From NCBI GenBank assembly GCA_020721085.1, contig DYNJ01000006.1:1-34907 (forward strand): a DNA stretch of 34,907 nucleotides, given 5' to 3'. A program made the position numbers and the translations under genes. Below the pieces are notes generated by a model. It was given only the letters and a program-made list of their open reading frames with translations. It had not been told where the DNA came from and did not search any database. This DNA comes from Sulfurovum sp. (GTDB lineage: Bacteria; Campylobacterota; Campylobacteria; Campylobacterales; Sulfurovaceae). Positions 24,558-33,799 of this stretch are shown here, piece after piece (the first letter of the stretch is position 1; each line of letters begins with the position of its first letter).

Positions 24558-26975
24558 TCAGATCAGTGCAACTCGTAACACCTCTTCGATACGCTTCACG
24601 GCGATAATCTCTAGATTTTCTTTGACCTCATCGGGAATATCATCTAAATCTCTTTCGTAGTTTTTGACAGGTATCAATGCCTTGGTGATCCCTGCCTTAT
24701 ATGCAGCGATAAGCTTCTCTTTAAGTCCTCCGATAGGCAGCACTTTGCCCGTGAGCGTCAACTCTCCTGTCATGGCGATTTTGTTGTTGACCTTTTTGCT
24801 GCTCAATATAGAAGCGATCGCTACTGCCATCGTAATCCCCGCACTTGGACCGTCTTTAGGCGTAGCGCCTTCGGGGACATGTAGATGCAGATTGTAGCGT
24901 CTATATATCTCGCTTGCATCTACGATACTCTTCTCTTCTTGTTCTTTTGTATCCAAGGGTATGCTCTCCCTTAGGATTGATATCGTGCCTCGGTCTATCA
25001 GTATTTTGACGACACTATAGGCGATCCTGGCGGACTCTTTCATCACATCGCCAAGACTGCCTGTCAGCTCAAACCCGCCTTTTCCTTTGATCTTGATCGC
25101 TTCGATAGTTAACACATCACCGCCTACCGCAGTCCATGCCAAACCGTTTACGACGCCTATCTGCGGCTCCTCATCTACCTGTGAAATCTCAAATACCTTT
25201 TTATCTGCAAAATGATCCAGATTTTTCAAAGTGATCGAGATCTTCTCTTTGGTATTGTCTTCTAGCAGTAACCGTACGCTCTTGCGCATCAATGCCGCCA
25301 ATTTGCGTCTGAGATTTCTCACTCCGGGCTCTCGCGTGTACTCTTCGATCAATTTCTTCAATGCAGGATCAGAGATCGTCCATTCTCGCTTCTCTAAAGC
25401 ATGTTTTTTGATCTCCTGGGGGATCAGATATCGTTGGGCAATTTGAAATTTCTCATTTGGAGTATAGCTGTTAAGAGCGATGAACTCCATCCTGTCGCGC
25501 AATGGCGCCGGGATCCTTGAGATATCATTGGCGGTCGCGATAAAGATCACTTTGCTTAGATCGATATGAAAGTTTAAAAAAAAGTCACGATAACTGGCAT
25601 TTTGCTCAGGATCCAGTATCTCCAGCAATGCCGCGGTAGGATCTCCCCGCTGGCTTCGTCCTACTTTGTCGATCTCATCGAGTACGATTACGGGGTCCAT
25701 CTTTTTTGCCTCGATCAGCCCTTGCACAAGTCTGCCGGGCATAGCGCCTACATATGTCCGCCTGTGACCTCTAAGCTCATTGACATCTTCCATACCTCCA
25801 AGAGCTATCCTTACCAACGGCCGTTTTAGCGCTGTAGCAATGGAGTTTGCCAAAGATGTTTTCCCGACACCCGGAGGTCCGGAAAAACAGAGGATCACTC
25901 CTGCGGCATCACTTTTTTTGGTACCTCTGAGCTCTGACAGTTCGCGCACAGCGAAAAACTCTACTATGCGTTCTTTGGGTTTTTCCAACGAATAGTGGTC
26001 ATTGTCAAGCTCGTTTGCCACATCTTTGACGCTCAATCTTTTGCCTGAAAATTTCCCAAACGGTATATCAAAAACCAGCTCCAGATATCCCTGCAAGATA
26101 CCGGCATCACCGCTATCGGGGTGTATCCGTGCCAAGCGATCCAACTGCTTCTTGATCTCATTGTACCCATCTTCCCGGAGGTGAGGTCTGATCGCTTCAA
26201 GCTTCTCTCTAAAATGGGCAATCTCCTCCTCTCTTTTTGTATCTACCCCCAAATCCTTTTGTATCTGCTTGAGCTGCTCCTTGAGAAAATACTCTTTATT
26301 GGTTTGTTCGATTTTACTGTGGACTTTATTGCGTATTTCTCGTTGGATTTTAGCGGATTCGATCTCAGTGATGATGATATCGATAAGTGTAAGCAGACGC
26401 TTTTCGATATCATTTTCGATATAAAGCCCGTATGCTTGACCTTTCCCCAGCTTAAGCATCGAAGAGACCAGATCAGCGATCCTGTGAGGCTCATCATTCT
26501 CCTCTATAGTACGCAGCAAATCGGCAGGAAACGCACTATTGACAGAAGAGAGCTGTTTGATCTTGTCGCGCAATACATTCATCAATGCATCAACCTTGAG
26601 TCGGTTATAGCTGCTATTTGGAACGATATCTATCACGGCACGCAGTCCTGCCCCTTCTGCCTGATCTACGATCATCCCTCGCGCAAGCCCCTGAAAGAGG
26701 ATCTTAACACGCCCGTCAGGTATATGCACCTTGCGCATGATAGAACCGACCACACCGTATGTGTAGATGTCATCAAAGTTGCGATTGCCCTCATTGCCCT
26801 CTTTGGTAGTGGTGACAAACAGCAGTGAGTTGTTCTCCATGGCATAAGTGGCAGCATCGATATCTTGTTGCGAACTCAAAAAAATAGGACTGATCATAAA
26901 TGGATATAAAAACAGATCATCCTCTACAACGACCGGCAAAATCGTCGGGAAAGCCTCATAATGATTTAATTGCAT
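24558..26975 (-). CDS. lon: ATP-dependent protease La (Lon)
   Basis: An 805-residue LonA-type protease that degrades misfolded and regulatory proteins in the cytoplasm. The domains are: N-terminal substrate-binding LON domain (1 to about 200), coiled-coil region (about 205-300), AAA+ module with Walker A GPPGVGKTS (about 366-374) and Walker B VIVLDEID (about 429-436), and the C-terminal Ser-Lys protease with DGPSAG (S711) and GGLKEK (K754), spaced as in E. coli Lon. The ATG is preceded by an AAGG that is too distant, and the leader is A/T-rich. It lies 66 bases downstream of bamD on the same strand, as in Campylobacter jejuni, so cotranscription is likely. Confidence 0.97.
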   Translation of the reverse strand: MQLNHYEAFPTILPVVVEDDLFLYPFMISPIFLSSQQDIDAATYAMENNSLLFVTTTKEGNEGNRNFDDIYTYGVVGSIMRKVHIPDGRVKILFQGLARGMIVDQAEGAGLRAVIDIVPNSSYNRLKVDALMNVLRDKIKQLSSVNSAFPADLLRTIEENDEPHRIADLVSSMLKLGKGQAYGLYIENDIEKRLLTLIDIIITEIESAKIQREIRNKVHSKIEQTNKEYFLKEQLKQIQKDLGVDTKREEEIAHFREKLEAIRPHLREDGYNEIKKQLDRLARIHPDSGDAGILQGYLELVFDIPFGKFSGKRLSVKDVANELDNDHYSLEKPKERIVEFFAVRELSELRGTKKSDAAGVILCFSGPPGVGKTSLANSIATALKRPLVRIALGGMEDVNELRGHRRTYVGAMPGRLVQGLIEAKKMDPVIVLDEIDKVGRSQRGDPTAALLEILDPEQNASYRDFFLNFHIDLSKVIFIATANDISRIPAPLRDRMEFIALNSYTPNEKFQIAQRYLIPQEIKKHALEKREWTISDPALKKLIEEYTREPGVRNLRRKLAALMRKSVRLLLEDNTKEKISITLKNLDHFADKKVFEISQVDEEPQIGVVNGLAWTAVGGDVLTIEAIKIKGKGGFELTGSLGDVMKESARIAYSVVKILIDRGTISILRESIPLDTKEQEEKSIVDASEIYRRYNLHLHVPEGATPKDGPSAGITMAVAIASILSSKKVNNKIAMTGELTLTGKVLPIGGLKEKLIAAYKAGITKALIPVKNYERDLDDIPDEVKENLEIIAVKRIEEVLRVALI

Positions 26976-27004
26976 AATATTATAATACCTTTTTTTTTAT
27001 CTTA

Positions 27005-27021
27005 TGGCGGCAAATCCGCCA
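27005..27021. other. GC hairpin between bamD and lon
   Basis: TGGCG-G-CAAAT-C-CGCCA forms a perfect six-pair stem with a five-base loop. On the transcribed minus strand it is followed by a run of A, not T, so it is not a standard intrinsic terminator for bamD. It sits in the leader of lon and might stabilise or separate the two messages; that role is a guess. Confidence 0.45.
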
Positions 27022-27041
27022 GTGCAGTTAGTTTATGATTA

Positions 27042-27683
27042 TTAGTCGATGATCTTGCCTACAAAACCTTGTTCCGGCATCTCGATATCACTCATCTTTA
27101 AAGCTGATTGACTGTTTTTTTGTCGATAGATTTTTGCTGCCTCTTTTTTGCCGGTTCTATCATAAAGCGCAGCGACATTTTCATTGAGAAGATACTGACT
27201 CATATTCAGCCGTACCGAGATAGTGTCGTTCAAAGGCTTATATACCGATCCGGGGTAGCGTGCTGTAAATTTGGTACTGTTCTCTGCCGTATCCAGGATC
27301 AACTTTTGATCTTTGTTGACATCAACAATACCGAAGAATGCGGATTTGAGCTTCATAAAGTCGCTATATTCCAGCTCATCACTGGTAGCAAATCGTTTGT
27401 TATACTCGTCAAAATAATAGTTCGCTAACAGATACTCATTTTCGTCCATATGCGCGTGTGCCAGCATCATGATAGCGGTCGGAAGCAAAGGAGAGCTGAC
27501 ATGCTCGCTTCTGAGCGATATAAAATACTCATCCGCCTTCTCAAGCTCTGTTTGAACGATCGACTCCACGATCTTTTGATACCAATAGCTTGCCGGCTTG
27601 TTGTATTCTGTCACTTTATCTTTTTCTGCACATCCGACAAATATTATCGCGATCATGATCGCACTCAACAGCATTCTGCCCAT
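27042..27683 (-). CDS. bamD: Outer membrane assembly lipoprotein BamD (ComL-like)
   Basis: A 213-residue lipoprotein with signal peptide MGRMLLSAIMIAIIFVGC and lipobox FVGC. After it comes a helical tetratricopeptide-type body: WYQKIVESIVQTELEKADEY, PLLPTAIMMLAHAHMDENEY, LANYYFDEYNKRFATS. This is the layout of BamD, which with BamA inserts beta-barrel proteins into the outer membrane. The body is somewhat short of the full set of repeats in some relatives. ATG 27683 is chosen because AAGG lies seven bases before it; a TTG at 27725 is possible but overlaps the promoter-like site. Adjacency to lon and a divergent proC matches the Campylobacter arrangement. Confidence 0.88.
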   Translation of the reverse strand: MGRMLLSAIMIAIIFVGCAEKDKVTEYNKPASYWYQKIVESIVQTELEKADEYFISLRSEHVSSPLLPTAIMMLAHAHMDENEYLLANYYFDEYNKRFATSDELEYSDFMKLKSAFFGIVDVNKDQKLILDTAENSTKFTARYPGSVYKPLNDTISVRLNMSQYLLNENVAALYDRTGKKEAAKIYRQKNSQSALKMSDIEMPEQGFVGKIID

Positions 27684-27713
27684 AGTGTTACCTTTTTCTA
27701 TAATTGATCTATT

Positions 27714-27719
27714 ATCATA
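27714..27719 (-). promoter_or_regulatory. Candidate -10 box of bamD-lon
   Basis: On the minus strand this reads TATGAT, giving a predicted start near 27707 and a leader of about 24 bases containing the bamD ribosome binding site. It lies back to back with the proC promoter, 35 bases away. Confidence 0.4.
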
Positions 27720-27751
27720 TCTCAAAGTTATTAAAAAGCTTATTAGATTTT

Positions 27752-27760
27752 TGCTATAAT
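27752..27760 (+). promoter_or_regulatory. Extended -10 promoter of proC
   Basis: TGCTATAAT, identical to the elements before the DciA-like gene and nuoA. The predicted transcription start is near 27767, leaving a short leader with AAAAGGAG at 27776-27783 before the proC start. Confidence 0.65.
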
Positions 27761-27788
27761 TGAGAAAATCATTTCAAAAGGAGTGAGT

Positions 27789-28538
27789 GTGGAAGTGACG
27801 ATCATAGGAAGCGGAGCAATGGCGCACGCACTTGCCGGTGGACTTGCCACGCATCATGAACTCGAATTTGTCGCCAGAGACGAAGCAAAAGCAAGAAATC
27901 TTTGCGATCAGTTTGGAGGATCGTTTGCCCCTCTTGACGGCTACGATATCAGCGACAAAACTATCTTGCTGTGTATCAAACCATATGCCCTAAAAAGTGT
28001 TGCCGCTAAGCTTGCCGGAGAGGCGAAGACCCTTTACTCTATCCTAGCCGGCACTCCTATCGCTTCGCTATGCTCCCTGATCAAAGCCAGGCAGACCGTC
28101 AGAGCAATGCCCAATATCTCAGCTGCCTTCGGAGCGTCCGCCACTGCGCTTACAGGCGATGAATCAGTCAAAGTTGAGGCAATCGCCCTCTTTGACACGA
28201 TAGGCAAGAGTCTTTGGGTCGATAGTGAAAAAGGGTTAAATATCGCTACCGCCATAGCCGGAAGCGGTCCCGCCTATCTGGCGCTTGTCGCCGAAGCGAT
28301 GATGGACGGAGGAGTCAAGCAAGGACTCAAGCGGGAAGAGAGTATGATATTAGTCAAAGCACTCTTTGGAGGATTTGCCCCGCTGCTCAATGCCCAACAC
28401 CCTGCCTTGATCAAAGATGCTGTCATGAGTCCCGGAGGTACCACGGCGGCCGGCTACGCGACGCTGGAAGCCGGCAAGGTGCGAGACAGCTTCATCAAAG
28501 CTATCGAAGCGGCATTCAAAGTAGCTCAAGGAATATAG
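27789..28538 (+). CDS. proC: Pyrroline-5-carboxylate reductase
   Basis: A 249-residue NAD(P)H-dependent reductase that makes L-proline from pyrroline-5-carboxylate in the cytoplasm. The N-terminal Rossmann motif is IIGSGAMAHALAGG. The family signature near the C-terminus includes AIAGSGPAYLALVAEAMMDGG and later DAVMSPGGTTAAGYATLE. Of three in-frame GTG codons (27783, 27789, 27795), the second is preferred because AAAAGGAG ends five bases before it, while the first overlaps the ribosome binding site. The N-terminus then reads MEVTIIGSGAM. It converges with murI with only 27 bases between the stops. Confidence 0.95.
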   Translation: MEVTIIGSGAMAHALAGGLATHHELEFVARDEAKARNLCDQFGGSFAPLDGYDISDKTILLCIKPYALKSVAAKLAGEAKTLYSILAGTPIASLCSLIKARQTVRAMPNISAAFGASATALTGDESVKVEAIALFDTIGKSLWVDSEKGLNIATAIAGSGPAYLALVAEAMMDGGVKQGLKREESMILVKALFGGFAPLLNAQHPALIKDAVMSPGGTTAAGYATLEAGKVRDSFIKAIEAAFKVAQGI

Positions 28539-28565
28539 AAGCACCTTTTCAACCGGTTTTGCCAT

Positions 28566-29348
28566 CTATATCACAACTTGTTCTATCTCTATCTTCTCGC
28601 CAAGTATCTGTTCAACCATGGCGGACTCTATCACTCCGGTAGCTGCGATGTGAATACGATTGCAGCCTCTATTAATATGTCCTTTTTCTTCAAGCAGATG
28701 CAAGACTCTTTTGGAGATCGCATCGGCAGTTTGCACGAGAGCCACCGGATGGCTCATCACCCGCTCTATTGCTTTGCTTATAAGAGGATAATGCGTGCAG
28801 CCCAGCACGATGGTATCGACATTTGCCTCCCTCATAGGAGCGAGCCAATCCTCCAGCATAGCTATAGTCTGTGGCGTATCTGTATCTCCCTTTTCGATCT
28901 GCGCTACCAATCCAGAACATGCCTGTTCGAAATATTCCACATCATACTCTAGTGATAATGTGCCTATTAAGTGTTTGTATTTTTTGCCGCCCAGTGTCGC
29001 CGGTGTTGCCAATATCCCTATCTTTCTTGTCTGAGTATGCGCAAATGCCGGCTTTAGTCCCGGCTCGGTACCTACTATGACAAGATACGGAAACAGCAGT
29101 CTGAGTTCCTTGATAGCTGCGGAGGTGGCGGTATTGCAGGCGACCACAAGAGCGTCTATATGATGATTTTGGATGAGATAATCTGTAATAGAAACACTAA
29201 AATCCAAAATCTGCTCTTTGGACTTTTCGCCATAAGGGGTGTTTTGGGTATCAGCGACATAATAGATCTCCACGCCGCGCAAATGTTTCATCATGGCGCT
29301 AACCACAGTCAGCCCGCCAAGCCCGGAATCAAAAACGCCGATGGTCAT
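28566..29348 (-). CDS. murI: Glutamate racemase
   Basis: A 260-residue cofactor-independent racemase that supplies D-glutamate for peptidoglycan. The catalytic cysteines are C71 in VVACNTATSAA and C184 in VLGCTHYPLI. The N-terminal GVFDSGLGGLTVV carries the conserved D7 and S8, and TPYGEKS follows. Aspartate racemase is excluded by the order and spacing of these motifs. It lies 20 bases downstream of rho on the same strand, so the two are probably cotranscribed, an arrangement also known in other Campylobacterota. Confidence 0.96.
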   Translation of the reverse strand: MTIGVFDSGLGGLTVVSAMMKHLRGVEIYYVADTQNTPYGEKSKEQILDFSVSITDYLIQNHHIDALVVACNTATSAAIKELRLLFPYLVIVGTEPGLKPAFAHTQTRKIGILATPATLGGKKYKHLIGTLSLEYDVEYFEQACSGLVAQIEKGDTDTPQTIAMLEDWLAPMREANVDTIVLGCTHYPLISKAIERVMSHPVALVQTADAISKRVLHLLEEKGHINRGCNRIHIAATGVIESAMVEQILGEKIEIEQVVI

Positions 29349-29368
29349 CAGACACCTCTTCTCTTAGA

Positions 29369-30712
29369 TTACGCGCCCTCGTTCATGATCGACAAGAATT
29401 CTTCGTTATTTTTGGTTTTAAGCATTTTAGAAAAGAGAAATTTGAGCCCCTCAACCTCTTCCATCGTCTGCATTGCATTGCGCAGCGCCCAGACTTTTTG
29501 CAAAACTTCAGGTCTGGTCAGAAGCTCCTCTTTGCGAGTTCCGGACTTGGTCACATCAATCGCAGGATAGATGCGGCGATCGGCGATATGCCGGCTCAGG
29601 ATCACTTCAGAGTTTCCGGTTCCTTTGAACTCTTCAAATATTACCTCATCCATGCGGCTTCCCGTCTCGATAAGAGCGGTAGCGATGATCGTCAGGCTTC
29701 CGCCCTCTTCAATATTTCTCGCGGCGCCGAAAAATCTCTTTGGCTTATGCAAAGCATTGGCATCCACGCCGCCCGAGAGTACCTTGCCTGAGCTTGGCGT
29801 TACGGTATTGTAAGCACGCGCGAGCCTAGTGATAGAGTCAAGAAGGATAATGACATCTTTGCCAAGCTCCACGCGTCGTTTTGCCTTCTCGATCACCATC
29901 TCTGCCGTTCTGACATGGTTTTGTGCAGGCATATCAAAGGTAGAACTGTAGACTTCACCCTTGACCGATCGCTGCATATCAGTGACCTCTTCGGGCCGCT
30001 CATCTACCAATAGCACCATCAAGGAGGCATCAGGATTGTTGTGGGTAATCCCGTGAGCCAGCTCTTTGAGAAGCTCTGTTTTGCCGGTTCGCGGAGGTGC
30101 GACGATTAGCGCTCTTTGGCCCTTGCCTATCGGAGTAAAGAGATCTAATACACGCCCTGTGAGCTTCATGGGATTGTACTCAAGTTTGAGCTTTTCATTG
30201 GCATAAAGCGGGGTAAGATTGTCAAAGAGCGGGCGCTGCTTGGACTTTTCGGGCGGAAGATAATTGATCGCTTCAATCTTGAGCAGCGCATAATACTTCT
30301 CTTGATCTTTTGGCTGTCTGACCTGCCCTGTGACTATATCACCGTTACGCAGTGCAAATCGTTTTACCTGCGTAGCGCTGACATATGTATCATTTTCTGA
30401 GTTGGCGAAGTTGCCGTCGCTTGAGCGCAAAAATCCATACCCGTCGTTCATGACTTCCAATATGCCGGTAAAAAGTATAAAACCGCCTTGGCTTACCTGA
30501 GACTTTAGGATTTCAAAAATGAGGTCTTTACGCTGAAACTCATTGGGGTTTTCCACATTGACCTCTTTGGCGATCTCGATCAGATCGGAGAGCGGTTTTT
30601 GCTGAAGGGCTTCTATCTTGTAGCCGTCAACAGGCACATGGGTTCTATTGTTTTTTTTATTGGCACTGCCATTTGGTCTTTTGTTTTCGTTTTCAGGAGT
30701 ATATTCGCTCAT
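29369..30712 (-). CDS. rho: Transcription termination factor Rho
   Basis: A 447-residue hexameric RNA helicase that ends untranslated transcripts. The N-terminal roughly 30 residues are a polar, Asn/Lys-rich extension. Next come a helical Rho-N domain (about 33-75), an OB-fold RNA-binding domain with DGYGFLRS (about 91-98), Walker [10 protein letters not shown] (about 205-213), Walker [15 protein letters not shown], and Q-loop and R-loop segments ([20 protein letters not shown]). Two adjacent ATG codons exist (30715 and 30712); the second gives better spacing from AAGAGGA. The insert and extension are ordinary for this phylum. Confidence 0.97.
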   Translation of the reverse strand: MSEYTPENENKRPNGSANKKNNRTHVPVDGYKIEALQQKPLSDLIEIAKEVNVENPNEFQRKDLIFEILKSQVSQGGFILFTGILEVMNDGYGFLRSSDGNFANSENDTYVSATQVKRFALRNGDIVTGQVRQPKDQEKYYALLKIEAINYLPPEKSKQRPLFDNLTPLYANEKLKLEYNPMKLTGRVLDLFTPIGKGQRALIVAPPRTGKTELLKELAHGITHNNPDASLMVLLVDERPEEVTDMQRSVKGEVYSSTFDMPAQNHVRTAEMVIEKAKRRVELGKDVIILLDSITRLARAYNTVTPSSGKVLSGGVDANALHKPKRFFGAARNIEEGGSLTIIATALIETGSRMDEVIFEEFKGTGNSEVILSRHIADRRIYPAIDVTKSGTRKEELLTRPEVLQKVWALRNAMQTMEEVEGLKFLFSKMLKTKNNEEFLSIMNEGA

Positions 30713-30793
30713 CATTCCTCTTAGTTTATGATTTGATAGACAATTATGAAGTTTATATGAATAACCAGAAGTATTTACAATCTGAAAATGAAT

Positions 30794-30799
30794 ATTATA
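30794..30799 (-). promoter_or_regulatory. Candidate -10 box of rho-murI
   Basis: TATAAT on the minus strand gives a predicted start near 30787 and a leader of about 75 bases before rho. Rho messages are often autoregulated through such leaders in other bacteria; no attenuator hairpin is obvious here. The remaining intergenic sequence to 30860 is AT-rich with no other recognisable feature. Confidence 0.45.
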
Positions 30800-30860
30800 C
30801 CGCTATTTTTCATGTAGTAGAGGAATTATAAACTAATTAAACTTAAAAAGACAAATTGCA

Positions 30861-31250
30861 TCATGCCAGCGCGTACATAAGCAAAATAGGATATAGACTC
30901 ACACCTGTCAGCAAAAGCCATGGACTCATCGGTTCTTGTAAAAACGGTCCAATCGCATCGTCTGCTTCCATACGCACAAAAAGCTTCTGCATCATAGTGA
31001 TTTTCAAAAACAGATCGGTAACTTTGAGGACCAGGACTGTCATCATCCAGCCATTAAATATACCAGTCGCCAAAATTACAAAAAGCACAAAATAAAAAGA
31101 TGGATGCATTAGGAAAAAGACAAAAATAGATTGCCTGTAGAAGCGATATCCGTTGGCAAGCAAGCCCTCTATCGTATCTGCTCTTTGCCACCATGCCTCA
31201 AAAAGCTCACATATCATCATTATCACAACAAACAAAACAGCAGGTTCCAT
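30861..31250 (-). CDS. Unknown small integral membrane protein
   Basis: A 129-residue protein I do not recognise. It has hydrophobic segments at about 3-16, 43-65 (FVFFLMHPSFYFVLFVILAT), 67-85 and 109-128, with charged stretches WWQRADTIEGLLANGYRFYR and QKLFVRMEADDAIG between them. There are no cysteines in pairs, no catalytic motif and no signal peptide. The start at 31250 has no clear Shine-Dalgarno; a TAAAAT box at 31258-31263 on the same strand predicts transcription starting one base before the ATG, so it may be nearly leaderless. It is divergent from ccoI and precedes rho on the same strand, about 150 bases away. Confidence 0.65.
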   Translation of the reverse strand: MEPAVLFVVIMMICELFEAWWQRADTIEGLLANGYRFYRQSIFVFFLMHPSFYFVLFVILATGIFNGWMMTVLVLKVTDLFLKITMMQKLFVRMEADDAIGPFLQEPMSPWLLLTGVSLYPILLMYALA

Positions 31251-31275
31251 AGGCAGGATTTTACCATTTTTCCGC

Positions 31276-31281
31276 TAAAAT
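31276..31281 (+). promoter_or_regulatory. Candidate -10 box of ccoI
   Basis: TAAAAT preceded by GC on the plus strand; the predicted start near 31288 gives a leader of about 86 bases that contains the hairpin at 31300-31362. It is back to back with the candidate promoter of the divergent membrane protein gene. Confidence 0.4.
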
Positions 31282-31299
31282 CTCGGATAGTTTAATAAA

Positions 31300-31362
31300 G
31301 GGGTGCCTCTAAAAATTTTGACCCCGATAGCCCTCAAGGGAGTTTTTTAGAGGCGCGCCCCC
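31300..31362 (+). promoter_or_regulatory. Long leader hairpin ending at the ccoI ribosome binding site
   Basis: GCCTCTAAAAA (31305-31315) pairs perfectly with TTTTTAGAGGC (31344-31354), and GGGG (31300-31303) can extend the stem with CCCC (within 31358-31362) across a small internal loop. The stem ends one base before AAGGAG (31363-31368). A competing pairing of GGGGT (31300-31304) with ACCCC (31321-31325) would open the main stem. The loop also carries CAAGGGAGTTTT, nearly a copy of the real CAAGGAGTTTT ribosome binding region. This looks like a regulatory leader; the signal is unknown. Confidence 0.55.
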
Positions 31363-31373
31363 AAGGAGTTTTA

Positions 31374-33779
31374 TTGGCAAAAGTAGCCTGTACCCACTGT
31401 AACCTCGAATTTGACGAAGCGGTGATGATCAAAGAAAATGCTGCGGACAGGCAGCTCTATTTTTGCTGCAAGGGGTGCCAAGGTGTTTATCATCTGCTCA
31501 ATGACGAGGGACTGGGAACTTTCTATGACAAACTGGGCGACACCAAGCTCCAGCCGGCAAATCAGATAGGCGGTGATCTAGAGCATTTTGATCTTGATGG
31601 GTTCAAAAAAAGATATATTACCCAAAGCGATGACGGTCTGATGACGGTCAATCTCATCATAGAGGGGATCCACTGCTCCGCGTGTGTCTGGCTCAACGAA
31701 AAGGTGCTGCACAAAACTGAAGGCGTGATTGAAGCTACGATCAACTATACCAACAACAAGGCCAAAGTAGTCTGGGATCCTGAAGTTATCAAGCTATCCA
31801 AGATCATCGAGACGATACGCGCTATCGGATACAACGCCTATCCATACGACCCCAAACTTCAAGAGGAACAAGCAGTCAAGACGCGCAAATCATACTATTC
31901 CCGTATCCTTGTAGCGGTATTTGGGACGATGAATATTATGTGGATAGCCATCGCGCAATACACCGGCTACTTTACCGGTATGGAACAGGAGTTTAAAAAT
32001 ATCCTCAATGTCGCAGAGTTTTTGATATCCACTCCCGTACTGTTTTATAGCGGTTGGATCTTTTTTCGTGGCGCATGGTACGGATACAAAAACAGGGTAG
32101 TCAATATGGATACCCTGGTCGCATCCGGTTCGCTTTTGACCTATACATACTCTATTTATGCCATGATTTCACAGCATGGAGAGGTCTATTTTGATTCTAC
32201 TACGATGATCATAACATTCGTATTGGTAGGTAAATATCTGGAAGTTCTCAGCAAAAAAAAGGCTGTCGATACACTAGACTCAATCATGGGAAGCACACCG
32301 ACCGAAGTGACATTGATCATCGACGGTGCCAAAAGCCTTATCGGTATCGAAAATGTCCGGATCGGCGACACGATCGAGCTAAAACCTGGCGAAAAAGTGG
32401 TGATCGACGGCAAAGTTACACAAGGCCAAGCCTCCTTTGATGAGAGCTCATTGACAGGAGAGAGCAGACCCGTATATAAAAAAGAGGGTGATGATATCTT
32501 GAGCGGTTCGATCTGCCTTGATTCTGTGGTGCGATACCAAGCTGTCAAAGACGCCTCTCATTCACTGCTAAGCTCTATCGTCAACCTCCTCGAAGAGTCC
32601 ATCACCAAAAAACCGGCGATTGAGAAGCTTGCCAATAGCATATCCGGCTACTTCTCGACTATTATTCTCGGTATCGCTATTTTGACCCTGATCGGATGGT
32701 ACTATACCACGGGCAATTTCGAACACTCCCTGGTCGTCTCCATCTCTGTAGTCGTGATCGCCTGCCCATGCGCGCTTGGGCTGGCAACGCCTATGTCAAC
32801 TCTGGTAGGCATCAGCATCGCTGCCAAACGGGGGATTCTCTTCAAAGAGGCGGGACACCTGGAGACTATGGCGAAATGTACCGTACTTGCCCTAGACAAG
32901 ACCGGCACCATCACCCAAGGCAAACCCAGCGTAATCAATGCAGACATCAAAAAGGGTTTTGATCCCGTACAGCTCTATGCACTGGCTGCCACCTCCAATC
33001 ACCCTGTCAGCAAAGGCATCACTCTTTGGCTTCAAGACCATTATGAGCATCTGCCGGAAATATCTCTGCACCAGATCAAAAGCATCGAAGCCAAGGGAAT
33101 AGAGGCGTATGACCGTGAGACGAAACTGCTTGGAGGCAACGCCTCTTTTATGAAAGAATCAGGTATATTGGTCGATATTGCCTCTGAGCATACACTTTTT
33201 TTGTTTGCAGCGGGAGGAACGCTTCAAGCGCTTTTTGAACTCGATGATACGATCAAAGAGGGAGCCAAAGAGTCCATCGCTGGGATCCAATCACTTGGCA
33301 TCAAAACACTCATGCTTACCGGCGACCATAAGCAAAACGCTGGGCGCATCGCCAAAGAGGTTGGTATTGACAGCGTATATGCCGAACTTTTCCCTCAAGA
33401 CAAATCAGCTCTCGTCAACCGCCTTCACGATGAAGGCGAGATAGTCGTCATGGCGGGAGACGGGATCAACGACTCTATCGCTTTGGCGTGCAGTGATATC
33501 GCGATCGCCATGGGAGGGGGTGCTGATATCGCTATCAATGTCAGCGATGTAGTCATGATAGACGAAAAACTCGGCAACATTCATGACGCCTTCCGTATCG
33601 CACGGCGCACATATCGCGCCATCAAAGAAAATATAGGATTTTCGATCCTCTACAATGCAGTGACCGTGCCGCTTGCCGTTGCGGGCTATGTTAATCCGCT
33701 TGTCGCTGCGCTCTCGATGAGTCTGAGTTCACTGATCGTTGTCGCCAATGCAATGCGCATCAAAAGGCTGAAGTTTTAG
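31374..33779 (+). CDS. ccoI: Copper-type P1B ATPase CcoI/FixI (cbb3 oxidase maturation)
   Basis: An 801-residue membrane ATPase. The cysteine-rich N-terminus (CTHC at 6-9, FCCKGCQGVYHLL at 30-42) followed by a heavy-metal domain with C101-S-A-C104 is typical of FixI/CcoI rather than ordinary CopA. The core has TGES (361-364), the membrane metal site CPC (464-466), DKTGT (phosphorylated D508), HP at 543-544 and GDGIND (695-700). CcoI exports copper needed for cytochrome cbb3 oxidase assembly. The start is TTG, with AAGGAG five bases upstream. The structural ccoNOPQ genes are not in this window. Its 3' end converges with ccoS, which supports the assignment. Confidence 0.92.
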   Translation: MAKVACTHCNLEFDEAVMIKENAADRQLYFCCKGCQGVYHLLNDEGLGTFYDKLGDTKLQPANQIGGDLEHFDLDGFKKRYITQSDDGLMTVNLIIEGIHCSACVWLNEKVLHKTEGVIEATINYTNNKAKVVWDPEVIKLSKIIETIRAIGYNAYPYDPKLQEEQAVKTRKSYYSRILVAVFGTMNIMWIAIAQYTGYFTGMEQEFKNILNVAEFLISTPVLFYSGWIFFRGAWYGYKNRVVNMDTLVASGSLLTYTYSIYAMISQHGEVYFDSTTMIITFVLVGKYLEVLSKKKAVDTLDSIMGSTPTEVTLIIDGAKSLIGIENVRIGDTIELKPGEKVVIDGKVTQGQASFDESSLTGESRPVYKKEGDDILSGSICLDSVVRYQAVKDASHSLLSSIVNLLEESITKKPAIEKLANSISGYFSTIILGIAILTLIGWYYTTGNFEHSLVVSISVVVIACPCALGLATPMSTLVGISIAAKRGILFKEAGHLETMAKCTVLALDKTGTITQGKPSVINADIKKGFDPVQLYALAATSNHPVSKGITLWLQDHYEHLPEISLHQIKSIEAKGIEAYDRETKLLGGNASFMKESGILVDIASEHTLFLFAAGGTLQALFELDDTIKEGAKESIAGIQSLGIKTLMLTGDHKQNAGRIAKEVGIDSVYAELFPQDKSALVNRLHDEGEIVVMAGDGINDSIALACSDIAIAMGGGADIAINVSDVVMIDEKLGNIHDAFRIARRTYRAIKENIGFSILYNAVTVPLAVAGYVNPLVAALSMSLSSLIVVANAMRIKRLKF

Positions 33780-33799
33780 CCCGGATTATGCAGTAGGGT

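Noticed and set aside
26121-26828. A 235-codon plus-strand frame inside lon
   Set aside because: It is antisense to conserved lon sequence and shows low-complexity hydrophobic runs with no ribosome binding site or family motif.
27005-27021. Intrinsic terminator between bamD and lon
   Set aside because: The hairpin is good but on the transcribed strand it is followed by A residues rather than T residues.
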